A stretch of DNA of 64,000 bases from Burkholderia sp. H160 (GTDB lineage: Bacteria; Pseudomonadota; Gammaproteobacteria; Burkholderiales; Burkholderiaceae), in the NCBI GenBank assembly GCA_000173575.1, contig ABYL01000013.1, positions 25,876 through 89,875 on the forward strand, written 5' to 3'. Both the position numbers and the translations under genes were made by a program. Positions 55,580-64,000 of the stretch are shown here, one piece after another. Under the pieces are notes generated by a model. It saw only the letters and a list, made by a program, of their open reading frames with translations, was not told where the DNA came from and made no database searches. Within the stretch, counting starts at the first letter, position 1. Each line of letters begins with the position of its first letter.

Positions 55580-55770
55580 CCCGCTCCGTTGTCCGAAGAG
55601 AAGACAGAAAAGCAGTAAGGATTGCAATGCATATTGTGATGCCCAGGCGTTTATGCAATGTTATTTCTGGGACAGTTCACCTGGACCTGGAAACGAGGCT
55701 TGCGGCGACGGTTCGCATTTCACTACACAGCACTGCACGGCGGACGCAAGCACTAGCCGATCACCGTCCG

Positions 55771-56148
55771 CTACGGCTTGCCTAGAATCTGATCGATGCA
55801 ATCCGCCAGCTCGTTTGCGTCGACAGGCTTTTCAAAGATCGCGATGACGCCATCCTTGTTCAGGTTCGCGCGGAGATCGGGCGTCAGGAATGCGGTGATA
55901 AAGATTGTGGGCACAGCGTAGCCCTGCCTTACGATTCTGTCATGCAGCTCCACGCCAGTTACATCCGGCATTCTGACGTCTGTAATCAGGCAGGCCACGT
56001 CGCTGATGATGTTCGACCGCAAGACTTCCGAGCCGGAGGCGAACAGACGCACATCCCAGCCCATCGAATTCAGCAGACCGGCGACCGCTGTCCTGACAGC
56101 TGCGTCATCGTCGACGACCGCGATAATCCTGTTAGGTTGAGTGTGCAC
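55771..56148 (-). CDS. Receiver-only response regulator
   Basis: About 125 residues; a single receiver domain with acidic pair VVDDDAAVRTAV, phosphoacceptor in LITDVRMPDVTG, switch Thr in FITAFLTPDL and Lys in IFEKPVDANEL. No output domain, so it works by protein contact, like CheY or the single-domain regulators that serve FixJ pathways. No ATG is available; GTG 56148 gives a normal length, and a TTG at 56202 would add 18 residues. The 21-bp repeat overlaps the start. It faces the kinase cluster to its right in the opposite orientation. Confidence 0.85.
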   Translation of the reverse strand: MHTQPNRIIAVVDDDAAVRTAVAGLLNSMGWDVRLFASGSEVLRSNIISDVACLITDVRMPDVTGVELHDRIVRQGYAVPTIFITAFLTPDLRANLNKDGVIAIFEKPVDANELADCIDQILGKP

Positions 56149-56155
56149 ACGAATC
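56135..56155. repeat. 21-bp repeat, copy 2
   Basis: Second copy of the repeat at 54366-54386, one mismatch, containing the perfect 10-bp palindrome GTGTGCACAC (56141-56150). It overlaps the proposed start of the receiver gene. Confidence 0.6.
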
Positions 56156-56219
56156 TCGGACAAGTTAGCTCTTACACCTTGCGCTGAATCGGTAAAGCGC
56201 AAGGACCTGGTGATTAGCC

Positions 56220-56643
56220 TAGCCCTCAGAAACCAGTCCAGGAATAGTACGAAGGTACGGGGTGGTGTAGCCCTTTGGTAAGCTCAATATTCGGCGTGAC
56301 TTGGGCACTGCACCTCGCTCGCGTGGCAACCCGCGCCTCTTCATGACGGACACGAGCTGTTTCTCGTACCGCTCGGCCAGATACGGGTGCCTGGTGGCTC
56401 ACAGGAGGTAGATTTGACTTAAATCGACTGTCCGCCGATACAGGTTCTTGTTGAGCCACGGTACGAACGTGTATTCGTCATAGGCATTGCTGCCGACGTA
56501 AATCCAGTGGTGTAAAGCGCTGAACATCGTCGTCTCCGCGAACCGCTTTGTCGCAACGTGATCGGGCTGTCCCTGAAACATGAGCGACTGGGCCAGGCCT
56601 TCGCCATGAAATCAAGGTACGCGCTCTGGAGACGTAAAACCAT
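56220..56643 (-). other. Coding-like remnants, unidentified
   Basis: Two stretches on the minus strand have protein-like composition in different frames. One (56581 to 56399) contains FSALHHWIYVGSNAYDEYTF and VPWLNKNLYRRTVD; the other (about 56400 to 56224) contains HPYLAERYEKQLVSVMKRRG and SLPKGYTTPYLRTIPGL. They may be one gene broken by a frameshift near 56400. I do not recognise the family and no start with a ribosome site is present. Confidence 0.3.
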
Positions 56644-56808
56644 TCTACGAACGGGTGGGAACGCTAATGCATTGGGGTGGGTGACTTACACGCACGTATG
56701 GGGCGATATCGAACGACAAAACCCGGCGGCAGCACGGCTGAATGCTCCTGAACCCGCGCCGGTCGAGGAAACAACCGATGGACGAGCAACGCCACGACTT
56801 CACATAGA

Positions 56809-57486
56809 TTACTGGCCATTTTTTCTACGCGGGCCGATGCCCAACGACCGGAGCTTGTCGACAAGCTCGACAACTGAACGCGCAGACAATTTTTTCATTA
56901 CCTGTCCGCGATGCATTTTTACGGTGATTTCGCTCACGTTCATTTCTGCCGCAATCTGCTTGTTCAGGAGCCCGGCGAGCACGAGCCCGGCAACTTCCCG
57001 CTCGCGAGGTGTCAGGCTTTCGTAGGTTGCCCGCAGCGAGCCGATGGACTGCTCGGCGCACAGCCGTTCCCGATCCTTCGCCAGCGCGCGCGATACCGCG
57101 TCAAGCACGTCCTGCTCGCGGAAAGGCTTGGTCAGGAAGTCCATGGCACCAGCCTTCATCGCTTTCACGGACATTTCAATATCACCGTGACCAGTGACAA
57201 ACACAACGGGGATTCGCAAGCCGATGCGGCCCATCGCGTCTTGAAACTCCAGTCCATTTTCGCCTCGCAATCTGATATCGAGGATCAGGCAGCTCGGAGC
57301 GTTCTGCTTCGGGGACGCCATAAAGTCCTGTGATGAAGCAAATGTTTCGACTGTCAGCCCGACAGATTCAAGCAGTCCGCTAAGTCCTCTACGCACCGCG
57401 TCTTCGTCGTCGACGATATACACCATCGATTCTGGAAGGCATTCGGCCGCTTCGCTTGAAACAGTGGTAGGCTTGGCAACGGACAT
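56809..57486 (-). CDS. FixJ-type response regulator next to the hybrid kinase
   Basis: 225 residues from ATG 57486 with an AGGGGG ribosome site. Receiver: YIVDDEDAVRRGLSGLLESV, phosphoacceptor in CLILDIRLRGENG (MP of the usual xDxxMP replaced by LR), switch Thr in FVTGHGDIEMSV, Lys in MDFLTKPFRE. LuxR output: SLTPREREVAGLVLAGLLNK and VSEITVKMHRGQVMKKLSAR. It is divergent from the 1702-residue sensor kinase gene 266 bp away and is its most likely partner. A perfect 12-bp palindrome lies between them. Confidence 0.93.
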   Translation of the reverse strand: MSVAKPTTVSSEAAECLPESMVYIVDDEDAVRRGLSGLLESVGLTVETFASSQDFMASPKQNAPSCLILDIRLRGENGLEFQDAMGRIGLRIPVVFVTGHGDIEMSVKAMKAGAMDFLTKPFREQDVLDAVSRALAKDRERLCAEQSIGSLRATYESLTPREREVAGLVLAGLLNKQIAAEMNVSEITVKMHRGQVMKKLSARSVVELVDKLRSLGIGPRRKNGQ

Positions 57487-57528
57487 AGGACCCCCTAGGC
57501 AAATTGCGCTGTATCGCGAGTTTAGCAT

Positions 57529-57540
57529 GTGTATATACAC
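57529..57540. promoter_or_regulatory. Perfect palindrome GTGTATATACAC in the divergent promoter
   Basis: The 12-bp palindrome is 43 bases upstream of the FixJ-type gene start and 213 bases upstream of the kinase gene. Position and symmetry fit an operator for a dimeric LuxR-type regulator, perhaps autoregulation. Confidence 0.5.
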
Positions 57541-57752
57541 TTTTGAAGGGCTCACGGCGCTTCGATATGAGATGTGGCCAGAGGCAAAACATCAGCTAGC
57601 TTTGGTTGGTCCTAGCTGTCGGCGATAGTCGCGTGCGTTGCCACTGAAAGCACGTCGACACTTCCATACGCGTATGCTGCCCGCCACGTCGCGGTTGAAG
57701 AAAATAGCTCAGTGATTATTTAATTATTGATCTGCGCTCACCGGCACAAGCA

Positions 57753-60700
57753 ATGACGATACTGGCGAAATACCGTTTTTCGCTTCTACGGACAGGCGCG
57801 ATCGCGCTTTACCGCGGGACGGACGACGTCGGCGGAACCATCCTTATGGCGATCTCGTCATCCGACGAGACCTCCGCGGACGTGGATTCACGGCTCCAGC
57901 ACGAATACGCACTGAGGGATGACCTCGACGCGCAATGGTCAGTCTTGCCGATTGCGTTGACCTATCAACACGGCAAGCGTGCGCTGTTGCTGAACGATAC
58001 AGGCGGGCAGCTGCTGCGTGGTCTTTGCGGCACACCAATGGACACCGGAACTTTCCTGGTGCTGGCCGCCGCGCTAACGCAAGCCGTCAAGGATGCTCAT
58101 GCGAGAGGATTGATTCACGGCGGCATAAGCCCCGACAACGTGCTGGTGAACCCAGCAAGCGACGAGGTGAGGCTGACGGGATTTTGCGGTGCTGTGCGAT
58201 TGGACGAAAACGCGCTCGAGATGGGCGTTGCGGATGTCATGCCCGAACGTTTTCCATACATGGCACCCGAGCAGACGGGCAGCGGCAAGCGGCCGGTGGA
58301 TGCGCGATCAGATCTTTATTCGCTCGGGTGCACGTTTTACGAGATGTTGACTGGCGCGCCTCCGTTGACTGCTACCGATCCGATGGGCTGGGTACATGCG
58401 CACGTGGCCCGCTTGCCCCAGCCGCCGAGGGAGCGCGTCGCCGAAATCCCCGATCAGATCTCAGCGATCGTGATGAAGCTGCTTGCCAAAGCACCCGAGT
58501 TGCGCTACGAGACGGCGGCAAGCCTGCTTGTCGATGTCAGGCGATGTCTGACGATGTTCCGCAGCGGCAGTCAAATCCAGAGGTTCGTCCTGGACATGCT
58601 TGGCATCTCGGGTCGCATCAGATCATCTGAAGCGTTGTACGGGAGAGAGAGGGAATTAGCTGAGTTGCTTGCCGTGTTCGAGGCGGTCATGGCTAGCGGG
58701 ACCGCGAAGTTCATGTTCGTTTCGGGACACTCGGGAGTCGGCAAGTCGTCGCTGGTTCGTGAGTTCCGCAATCGGCTGGCCGGCCAGCCCCATCTGTATT
58801 CCTCAGGAAAATGCGAGCCGGCGAAAGACTCCATGCCATACGCGAGCTTTCTGCAAGCGTTGCGCGGACTGATCAAACCCATCCTCGGCCTGGATGAAGC
58901 CGATTTCGCTGGATGGCGTGCACGGCTCCGGGCCGCGCTGGGTGCGAACGGAGCGCTTCTCACTGCGATGCTTCCCGAGCTGGAGTTGATTGTTGGAATG
59001 CAACCGCCCATTGTGCGCCTTGATGGGTATGCAGAGAGAACACGCTTTCTCCAGGTCGCAGGCAATCTCGTCAGCGCGTTCGCAACGAGGGAAAATCCGC
59101 TTGTTCTCTTCCTGGACGACCTTCAGTGGGTAGACAGCGGGACGCTCGACTTGCTCGAGCATTTGAGGACCCTGCCGGCCCTGCAGGGGCTGCTCCTGTT
59201 AGGCGCCTTCAGGAGCAGTGAGGTGCCGGCGTCGCATGCGCTTCAACGTGTGGTGAGAACGCAGGCAACCCGCCCTGAAGTCATGGCACTTCAGCCGTTA
59301 GCGGAGGAAGATGTTGGCGAACTGCTGTCTAACGCCCTATGCAGTTCTCGGGATCATGTCACGCCATTGGCAAACCTCGTTTACGAAAGAACGCGCGGGA
59401 ATCCATTTTTCGCGACCCAGTTCGTCATCGCGCTTGTCGATGAAGACCTGCTTTCGTTCGCTTACGAACGCTCCGAATGGATCTGGGACACCGCTCGAAT
59501 TCGGGCAAAGGCGTACACCGATAACGTTGTCGATTTGCTGCTTCAGAAGTTACGCACACTTTCGCCCCTGGCACTCTCGATAGTGAAGAAACTCGCGTGT
59601 GTGGGTAATGGCGCGACGCTTCGAAAGCTCGCTGTCGCTGCCGGAATGTCTGAAGACGCCGTTCAGGACGCTATTGAGGAAACCCTTGCAACCGGTCTCG
59701 TTTATCAGGTTGGCGAAACCTACTCATTTGGCCACGACCGCGTTCAGGAGGCCGCTTACGCAGCAATTCCGAGCGCGGAACGTCGCGCAATGCACCTCGA
59801 TATCGGCAGACGTCTTGCGGCTGATTCGGCGGCATGGGGAGAAGGAGATTCAGTCTTCGAAATCGCGAGCCAGATCGACCGGGGTGCCTCGCTTATTACG
59901 ATGCGCGCCGAGCGCGAGCGGTTTGCGGCGCTCAATCTCGCAGCGGGTGATAAGGCCAAATCTTCTGCAGCATATGCGCTCGCACTCGGTTACTTTGCTG
60001 CCGCCTCAGAGCTACTTGGTCCTGAAACGGAGAGTGACCTTGCTCACGAAATCGAGCTACGACGTGCGGAATGCGAGTTCGTTACAGGTGCAATGGCGGA
60101 GGCCGAAACGCGCCTTTCCGCGTTGGCGGCACGCGATATCGATCTGGCGAGCAGAGCGGAGGTTGCCCGGCTGAGAGCTGCGCTGTATACGACGCTGGAT
60201 CAGCTCGACGTTGCCGTCTCCGTTGCAACTGACTTCTTGCGGCGGTGTGGCATCGACGTTCCCCTGCGCCCCACGGATGCGCAGGTCGAACGTGAATGTC
60301 AGCGGCTGACGAAACTGCTCGAAGGACGCGCCATTGCAGACCTCGTGAATGGTCCCCTGCTGGACAATCCAACGTGGCGGGGAGCGCTTGATGTACTCGG
60401 GGATCTTGTCCCGCCTGCGCTCTTCACGGACGGGAATCTGCTTGATCTCATCCTGCTCAAGATGGCCAATCTGAGCATCGAGCATGGTCATGCCGACGCG
60501 TCATGCTACGCCTACGTGTGTCTAATGACCATTTTTGGACCGCGTTTTGGGGACTACCAGACAGGGCTGGAATTTGGTGAACTTGCAATGCGCCTCGTCG
60601 ACGAAAAAGGGCTCACTCGCATGAAGGCGCGTGTGCACATGTGCTTTGGCACCCTCGTGCTGCCGTGGACCCGGCCCATTGCGACCGCTCAGGCAGTCGT

Positions 60701-62861
60701 CAAGAATGCATTCCAAGCGGCGCTCGAAAGCGGCGACATTACGTTTGCCGTCTACTCGCGAAGAAACTTTGTCTCGAACCTGCTCTTTTCCGGTCAGCCG
60801 CTGAGTGAGGTCAAAAAGTTCGCAGAAGAGAGTCTCGCTTTTGCGCGCGCGGCAAAATTTGGCATGGTGGTCGACGCGCTGCTAGCTCAACTCATGGTGG
60901 TTGACGCGCTGCATAGGCCGGCGCACGGTCACCAAGGGGCGAACACGTGCGAAGAGGATCTGATTAGCGAAAGGCATTTATGCGACCCGTCGGCGAGGCC
61001 GATCGCGGTGTTTTCGTACTGGGCGCATAGGCTTCAGGTCAGTTTCATCGTGGGCGATTTGGCTGCCGCTATCGAAGCCGAACAATATGCGGCACCGTTG
61101 TTATGGTCGTCACGCAGCCATATCGAGGTAGCCGAATATCATATCTATGGGGCTCTGGCTCGCGCGGCGGCTTGTCGAAACTCAGCGGCCAGTGAATTTG
61201 AAGGTCACATGGTCGCATTGCGTGCGCACCATGCGAAAGTGGAAAGCTGGGCGCAGGCTTGTGGCGAAAATTTTTCGGGGCGTCGCGCGCTGATCAGTGC
61301 CGAGATGGCCAGGATCCTTGGCAATGAGATTGAAGCGGAGCGATCTTACGACGAAGCGATTCGCCATGCTCGCGCGCAAGGTTTCCTCCAGGTTGAGGCC
61401 CTTGCAAATGAACTCGCCGCGCAGTTCCATAGTGATCGTGGGCTTGAGACGATTGCAGAGAGTTACCTGCGCAACGCACGTCAAGCCTATCTTCGCTGGG
61501 GCGCCAACGTCAAGGCAGAGGTGCTCCATACGCCGGGGCCGCTGGTCAGAGATAGCCATGTGCCTGCTGCAACAGGCGGAACTCTGGCGCATCAAATAGA
61601 CATAGGGGCTGTGGTCAGCGCCGCTCGTGCGCTGTCGAGCGAGATCGTGCTGGAGCGACTGATCGAAGTTATGCTCCGTACGGTCCTTGAGTACGCGGGC
61701 GCACAACGATGTGTTCTTGCACTATGCTGCCGCGAGACGTTGCACATTGAAGCGCAAGCAAGTGTTGAGGACGCGACTGTCAACGTCACGCTCGGCAGAA
61801 TGCTGCTTGCGCAAGCACAGGTACCGATTCAACTACTCCAAACCGTATTGCGAACGCGCACTCGTATTGCGTTGGACGATGCCGTTCAAGACAACACGTT
61901 TTCTCGCGACCAGTATGTTCAGGAGACACGGCCGCGTTCTGTGCTTTGCATGCCGCTTCTAAAGCAGACCAAGATCGTTGGGCTTCTCTATATGGAAAAC
62001 AACCTGACGACTGGGTTTTTCACATCCGAACGGGAGACGGTTACCGAAGTCCTTGCTTCACAGGCGGCGATTTCGATCGAGAATGCGCGGCTCTATGCGC
62101 AACTCCTTGAGGAGAGTCTTCAACGCGAGCGCGCCGAGAATTCGTTGCGACATATGCAAGCGGATCTGGCACACGTGACGCGGCTTACGACAATGGGCGA
62201 ACTTGTCACGTCGATCATTCATGAAGTCAAGCAACCGCTCGCTGCCATCAATGCATCCGGCGCTGCTGCGCTGCGCTGGCTAGTCCGGGAGCGGCCGGAA
62301 ATTAGCCGAGCACGTGAAATGCTGGAATTGGTAGTGTCTGAGAGCACGAGGGCAGGAGAGGTTATCCGGGGCATTCATTCGCTCGCGAAGAAGGCGGCGC
62401 CTGAAATTGCGACGTTTGATATCAATGAAGCGATTCGTGAAGTGCTCCTGCTAACAAGGGATCGTCTCGAAGACAGACAGATCGTACTCTCTGGAGATGC
62501 ACTTGACGGACGCGTCCTCGTTAGAGGGGATCGCATCCAGTTGCAACAGGTTGTACTGAATCTGGTGATCAACGCGGTCGATGCAATGGCTGAAATCACA
62601 GGTCGCGAGAGGCGGCTACTCGTCACTGTGGAAACAAACACGGCCGGCTGGGTGGACGTTGCTGTCGAAGACACGGGACCGGGACTGGATCCAGCCATCG
62701 CAGACCGCGTCTTTGAGTCGTTCGTTACGACAAAGCCAAGTGGAATGGGGTTGGGGCTGTCGATTTGCCGTTCGATTGTCGAGACTCACGGTGGGACCTT
62801 GACTGCTTCGCCCCGCATCCCTTTTGGCACTACGTTCCGATTCAAAGTACCGGCACCCTGA
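57753..62861 (+). CDS. Giant hybrid sensor: kinase-like, AAA ATPase, GAF, histidine kinase
   Basis: 1702 residues. Domains: Ser/Thr-kinase-like 10-270; AAA/NACHT-like ATPase about 297-560 (Walker A GHSGVGKSS at 325-333, Walker B LFLDDLQWVD near 455); a long helical TPR-like region to about 1270; GAF about 1285-1450 (PLLKQTKIVGLLYMENNLTT); HisKA with phospho-His1490 (SIIHEVKQPLAAIN); HATPase with N-box NLVINAVDAM, EDTGPGLD and SGMGLGLSICRSIV. In the kinase-like part the HRD loop reads HGGISPDN (122-129) and DFG reads TGF (142-144), and no VAIK lysine is seen, so it should not phosphorylate. APEQ and the DLYSLGCTFYEML helix remain. No membrane segment: a cytosolic sensor. Resembles PknK-type hybrid kinases of proteobacteria. 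Partner regulators flank it. Confidence 0.92.
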   Translation: MTILAKYRFSLLRTGAIALYRGTDDVGGTILMAISSSDETSADVDSRLQHEYALRDDLDAQWSVLPIALTYQHGKRALLLNDTGGQLLRGLCGTPMDTGTFLVLAAALTQAVKDAHARGLIHGGISPDNVLVNPASDEVRLTGFCGAVRLDENALEMGVADVMPERFPYMAPEQTGSGKRPVDARSDLYSLGCTFYEMLTGAPPLTATDPMGWVHAHVARLPQPPRERVAEIPDQISAIVMKLLAKAPELRYETAASLLVDVRRCLTMFRSGSQIQRFVLDMLGISGRIRSSEALYGRERELAELLAVFEAVMASGTAKFMFVSGHSGVGKSSLVREFRNRLAGQPHLYSSGKCEPAKDSMPYASFLQALRGLIKPILGLDEADFAGWRARLRAALGANGALLTAMLPELELIVGMQPPIVRLDGYAERTRFLQVAGNLVSAFATRENPLVLFLDDLQWVDSGTLDLLEHLRTLPALQGLLLLGAFRSSEVPASHALQRVVRTQATRPEVMALQPLAEEDVGELLSNALCSSRDHVTPLANLVYERTRGNPFFATQFVIALVDEDLLSFAYERSEWIWDTARIRAKAYTDNVVDLLLQKLRTLSPLALSIVKKLACVGNGATLRKLAVAAGMSEDAVQDAIEETLATGLVYQVGETYSFGHDRVQEAAYAAIPSAERRAMHLDIGRRLAADSAAWGEGDSVFEIASQIDRGASLITMRAERERFAALNLAAGDKAKSSAAYALALGYFAAASELLGPETESDLAHEIELRRAECEFVTGAMAEAETRLSALAARDIDLASRAEVARLRAALYTTLDQLDVAVSVATDFLRRCGIDVPLRPTDAQVERECQRLTKLLEGRAIADLVNGPLLDNPTWRGALDVLGDLVPPALFTDGNLLDLILLKMANLSIEHGHADASCYAYVCLMTIFGPRFGDYQTGLEFGELAMRLVDEKGLTRMKARVHMCFGTLVLPWTRPIATAQAVVKNAFQAALESGDITFAVYSRRNFVSNLLFSGQPLSEVKKFAEESLAFARAAKFGMVVDALLAQLMVVDALHRPAHGHQGANTCEEDLISERHLCDPSARPIAVFSYWAHRLQVSFIVGDLAAAIEAEQYAAPLLWSSRSHIEVAEYHIYGALARAAACRNSAASEFEGHMVALRAHHAKVESWAQACGENFSGRRALISAEMARILGNEIEAERSYDEAIRHARAQGFLQVEALANELAAQFHSDRGLETIAESYLRNARQAYLRWGANVKAEVLHTPGPLVRDSHVPAATGGTLAHQIDIGAVVSAARALSSEIVLERLIEVMLRTVLEYAGAQRCVLALCCRETLHIEAQASVEDATVNVTLGRMLLAQAQVPIQLLQTVLRTRTRIALDDAVQDNTFSRDQYVQETRPRSVLCMPLLKQTKIVGLLYMENNLTTGFFTSERETVTEVLASQAAISIENARLYAQLLEESLQRERAENSLRHMQADLAHVTRLTTMGELVTSIIHEVKQPLAAINASGAAALRWLVRERPEISRAREMLELVVSESTRAGEVIRGIHSLAKKAAPEIATFDINEAIREVLLLTRDRLEDRQIVLSGDALDGRVLVRGDRIQLQQVVLNLVINAVDAMAEITGRERRLLVTVETNTAGWVDVAVEDTGPGLDPAIADRVFESFVTTKPSGMGLGLSICRSIVETHGGTLTASPRIPFGTTFRFKVPAP

Positions 62862-63530
62862 CTTTCGTCCTTCTATGACGGTAACGAGAGTGTCCGAACT
62901 TTGAACATGGTCGTCGCCCTGACGGTGATTCGTCTCGTGAAAAAGAATAGGGTCGCCCTGCTAGACGCAGACGTCGCCGACCTCTCCGACGGGCTCCCGC
63001 CCACCGAGGTGAAGATGGGCCTACGTTTGCCAAAGCGGACGCTGAAGTGTCCGAGCAAACTCGCGGTCCACGGACCCAACCATGTCGTGACGAGAGTGAC
63101 CAGGTGTCTCGGCACAATCCGGTTCACCGTCAAGTCGAAGAAGGCCGTCTCGTAAGACCCGTTGAAGAATGTCTGGTCTTCCATGATAGGCACCAACACC
63201 TGGTCAAACATAAGAGCGCACTGGAACGAACGGAGTATCGGCTTTTCCGAGTCTGGATCGCGACGGAGGTCGAGGAGATGCTGTCCAGCTGGCGCGAGCC
63301 GGTGGAAGCGCGCATAGTTGGTCCGAGTGTTTCATCAATACCGGTTGGACGGCCGGTTGCTGGCGCAGAGCGGTCGCCCTAATGTTCGATCGACGCTGCG
63401 GGCGAATGACTTTTGATGGCCGAACGGCGCCCGACGGGATGTCGGTCCTCTCCGGTGACACATTTAATTCGCGGCCGGCCAACCCGTGTCGGGCGGGGCT
63501 TCACAGCTTGCTGAAGATGTCGGCGCCGCG
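62862..63530. other. Unassigned stretch right of the hybrid kinase
   Basis: About 670 bases. Open frames of 80-110 codons exist on both strands and overlap, none with a ribosome site, signal peptide or family motif that I recognise. It may be relic DNA at an island junction. Confidence 0.35.
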
Positions 63531-63533
63531 CAG

Positions 63534-63932
63534 TTACACATTTACTGTCGCAGTATTGACAAAATCAATGCGGTCTACGTCGGGTGCGAACCGGAACCGC
63601 CGGTGCTGCCTGAGCTGCCGCAGCAGCACGGTGTCGGGCGCAGGTACGGTATCGCCGGCGGTGACCCGGAGCCGCCCGCGCTCCCAGTACTCAACCGCCG
63701 CGTCGTGATCGAGCAGCAGCGCGAACACGAGGGGATGGTCGCGTTTCGCGTCCGCCAGTGACGGACATCCCCGCTTGAGTAACGGGAGAGTCCAGCGCGT
63801 GTAGACCGGGTGGCCCAGGGCGTTGGCGACATAGGCGAGCGCCGCGTCAGCACTGTCAGGCAGACGCTGCAGGGGCGCGCTGGCCATGTCGAGCCAGCCG
63901 GAATAGCTTGGTCGGCCGGGTGGGCGCTTCAT
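63534..63932 (-). CDS. Hypothetical protein, coupled to a gene beyond the window
   Basis: 132 residues from ATG 63932, which overlaps the stop of the upstream gene (ATGA). Composition is alanine-, arginine- and proline-rich, with a helical start (DSADAALAYVANALGHPVYT), a hydrophobic core (HPLVFALLLDHDAAVEYWER) and a basic C-terminal half (RQLRQHRRFRFAPDVDRIDF). No family recognised. The translational coupling suggests that it works with the upstream product. High-GC codon use returns here after the lower-GC signalling cluster. Confidence 0.6.
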   Translation of the reverse strand: MKRPPGRPSYSGWLDMASAPLQRLPDSADAALAYVANALGHPVYTRWTLPLLKRGCPSLADAKRDHPLVFALLLDHDAAVEYWERGRLRVTAGDTVPAPDTVLLRQLRQHRRFRFAPDVDRIDFVNTATVNV

Positions 63933-64000
63933 GTCGGGCGGCGCCGTCTGGTGGTCGCCGGCGTCGGCGACGCGCTGGCCGGCTTCCGCTGGTGCGAGGG
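63929..64000 (-). CDS. C-terminal tail of a gene cut by the window edge
   Basis: The last 23 codons and TGA of a leftward gene. The tail is Ala/Pro/Arg-rich and ends RRRRPT. Its stop overlaps the next ATG by 4 bp, which is the main evidence that this frame is coding. Nothing can be said of its function. Confidence 0.45.
   Translation of the reverse strand, partial: PSHQRKPASASPTPATTRRRRPT

Noticed and set aside
62901-63155. Plus-strand 84-codon frame after the hybrid kinase
   Set aside because: An equally long minus-strand frame covers the same bases, neither has a ribosome site, and I recognise neither.

Overview
The window is about 64 kb of GC-rich DNA from a Burkholderia-type betaproteobacterium, most likely Paraburkholderia. 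I base this on family-restricted proteins (two DUF3331 proteins, a DUF4148 secreted protein), a Burkholderia-style trimeric porin, a NodT-type efflux lipoprotein, and the very high GC and third-position bias that produces long open frames on both strands. No strain can be named from the sequence alone.

Positions 1-36.6 kb look like settled chromosome. From the left: a PAS-PAS-GGDEF cyclase cut by the edge; a two-gene UxaA-family lyase (SuyA/SuyB-like); a complete SUF iron-sulphur operon (remnant of an Rrf2 regulator, sufB-C-D-S-U-T, Rieske ferredoxin); a class II (B12-dependent) ribonucleotide reductase; a DUF3331 protein; an AI-2E family membrane protein; a secreted esterase; an OpgC-like membrane protein; a porin with a clear terminator; an NlpD-like lipoprotein with a degenerate LytM domain; and a chemoreceptor behind a good sigma-28 promoter. 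Next come a small DUF4142-cupredoxin-ECF sigma cluster and a seven-gene run that joins a polyamine-type ABC importer to the binding protein and permeases of a polar amino acid importer, with a divergent GcvA-like regulator. The stretch ends with a CaCA antiporter, a BON-domain protein, a frameshifted 3-methyladenine glycosylase, a DUF4148 protein, a CBS protein and ribA.

From 36.7 kb the character changes. Base composition looks lower in GC, gene density falls and broken genes are common. Two different tyrosine integrases with an AlpA-type regulator between them each have their own repeated motif just upstream. The second is followed by the 3' half of a tRNA-Pro(GGG) gene and its terminator, the usual scar of tRNA-targeted integration. 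Beyond it lie fragments (Bro-N antirepressor, zinc alcohol dehydrogenase, cyoA) interleaved with intact cassettes: a beta-propeller protein, 3-hydroxybutyrate dehydrogenase and patatin lipase set; a LysR regulator; and a four-gene, translationally coupled efflux operon (FUSC, DUF1656, HlyD, NodT) headed by a FixJ-type regulator.

The right part, 53-63 kb, is a signalling cluster: two FixJ-type regulators, one receiver-only protein and a 1702-residue protein combining a Ser/Thr-kinase-like domain, an AAA ATPase/TPR-like module, GAF and histidine kinase. The kinase-like domain has lost the lysine, HRD aspartate and DFG aspartate, so it is probably a pseudokinase sensor. This cluster, with a palindrome upstream of one regulator and the neighbouring efflux pump, is the best candidate here for a little-described system. 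The last kilobase holds unidentified genes that run off the edge.
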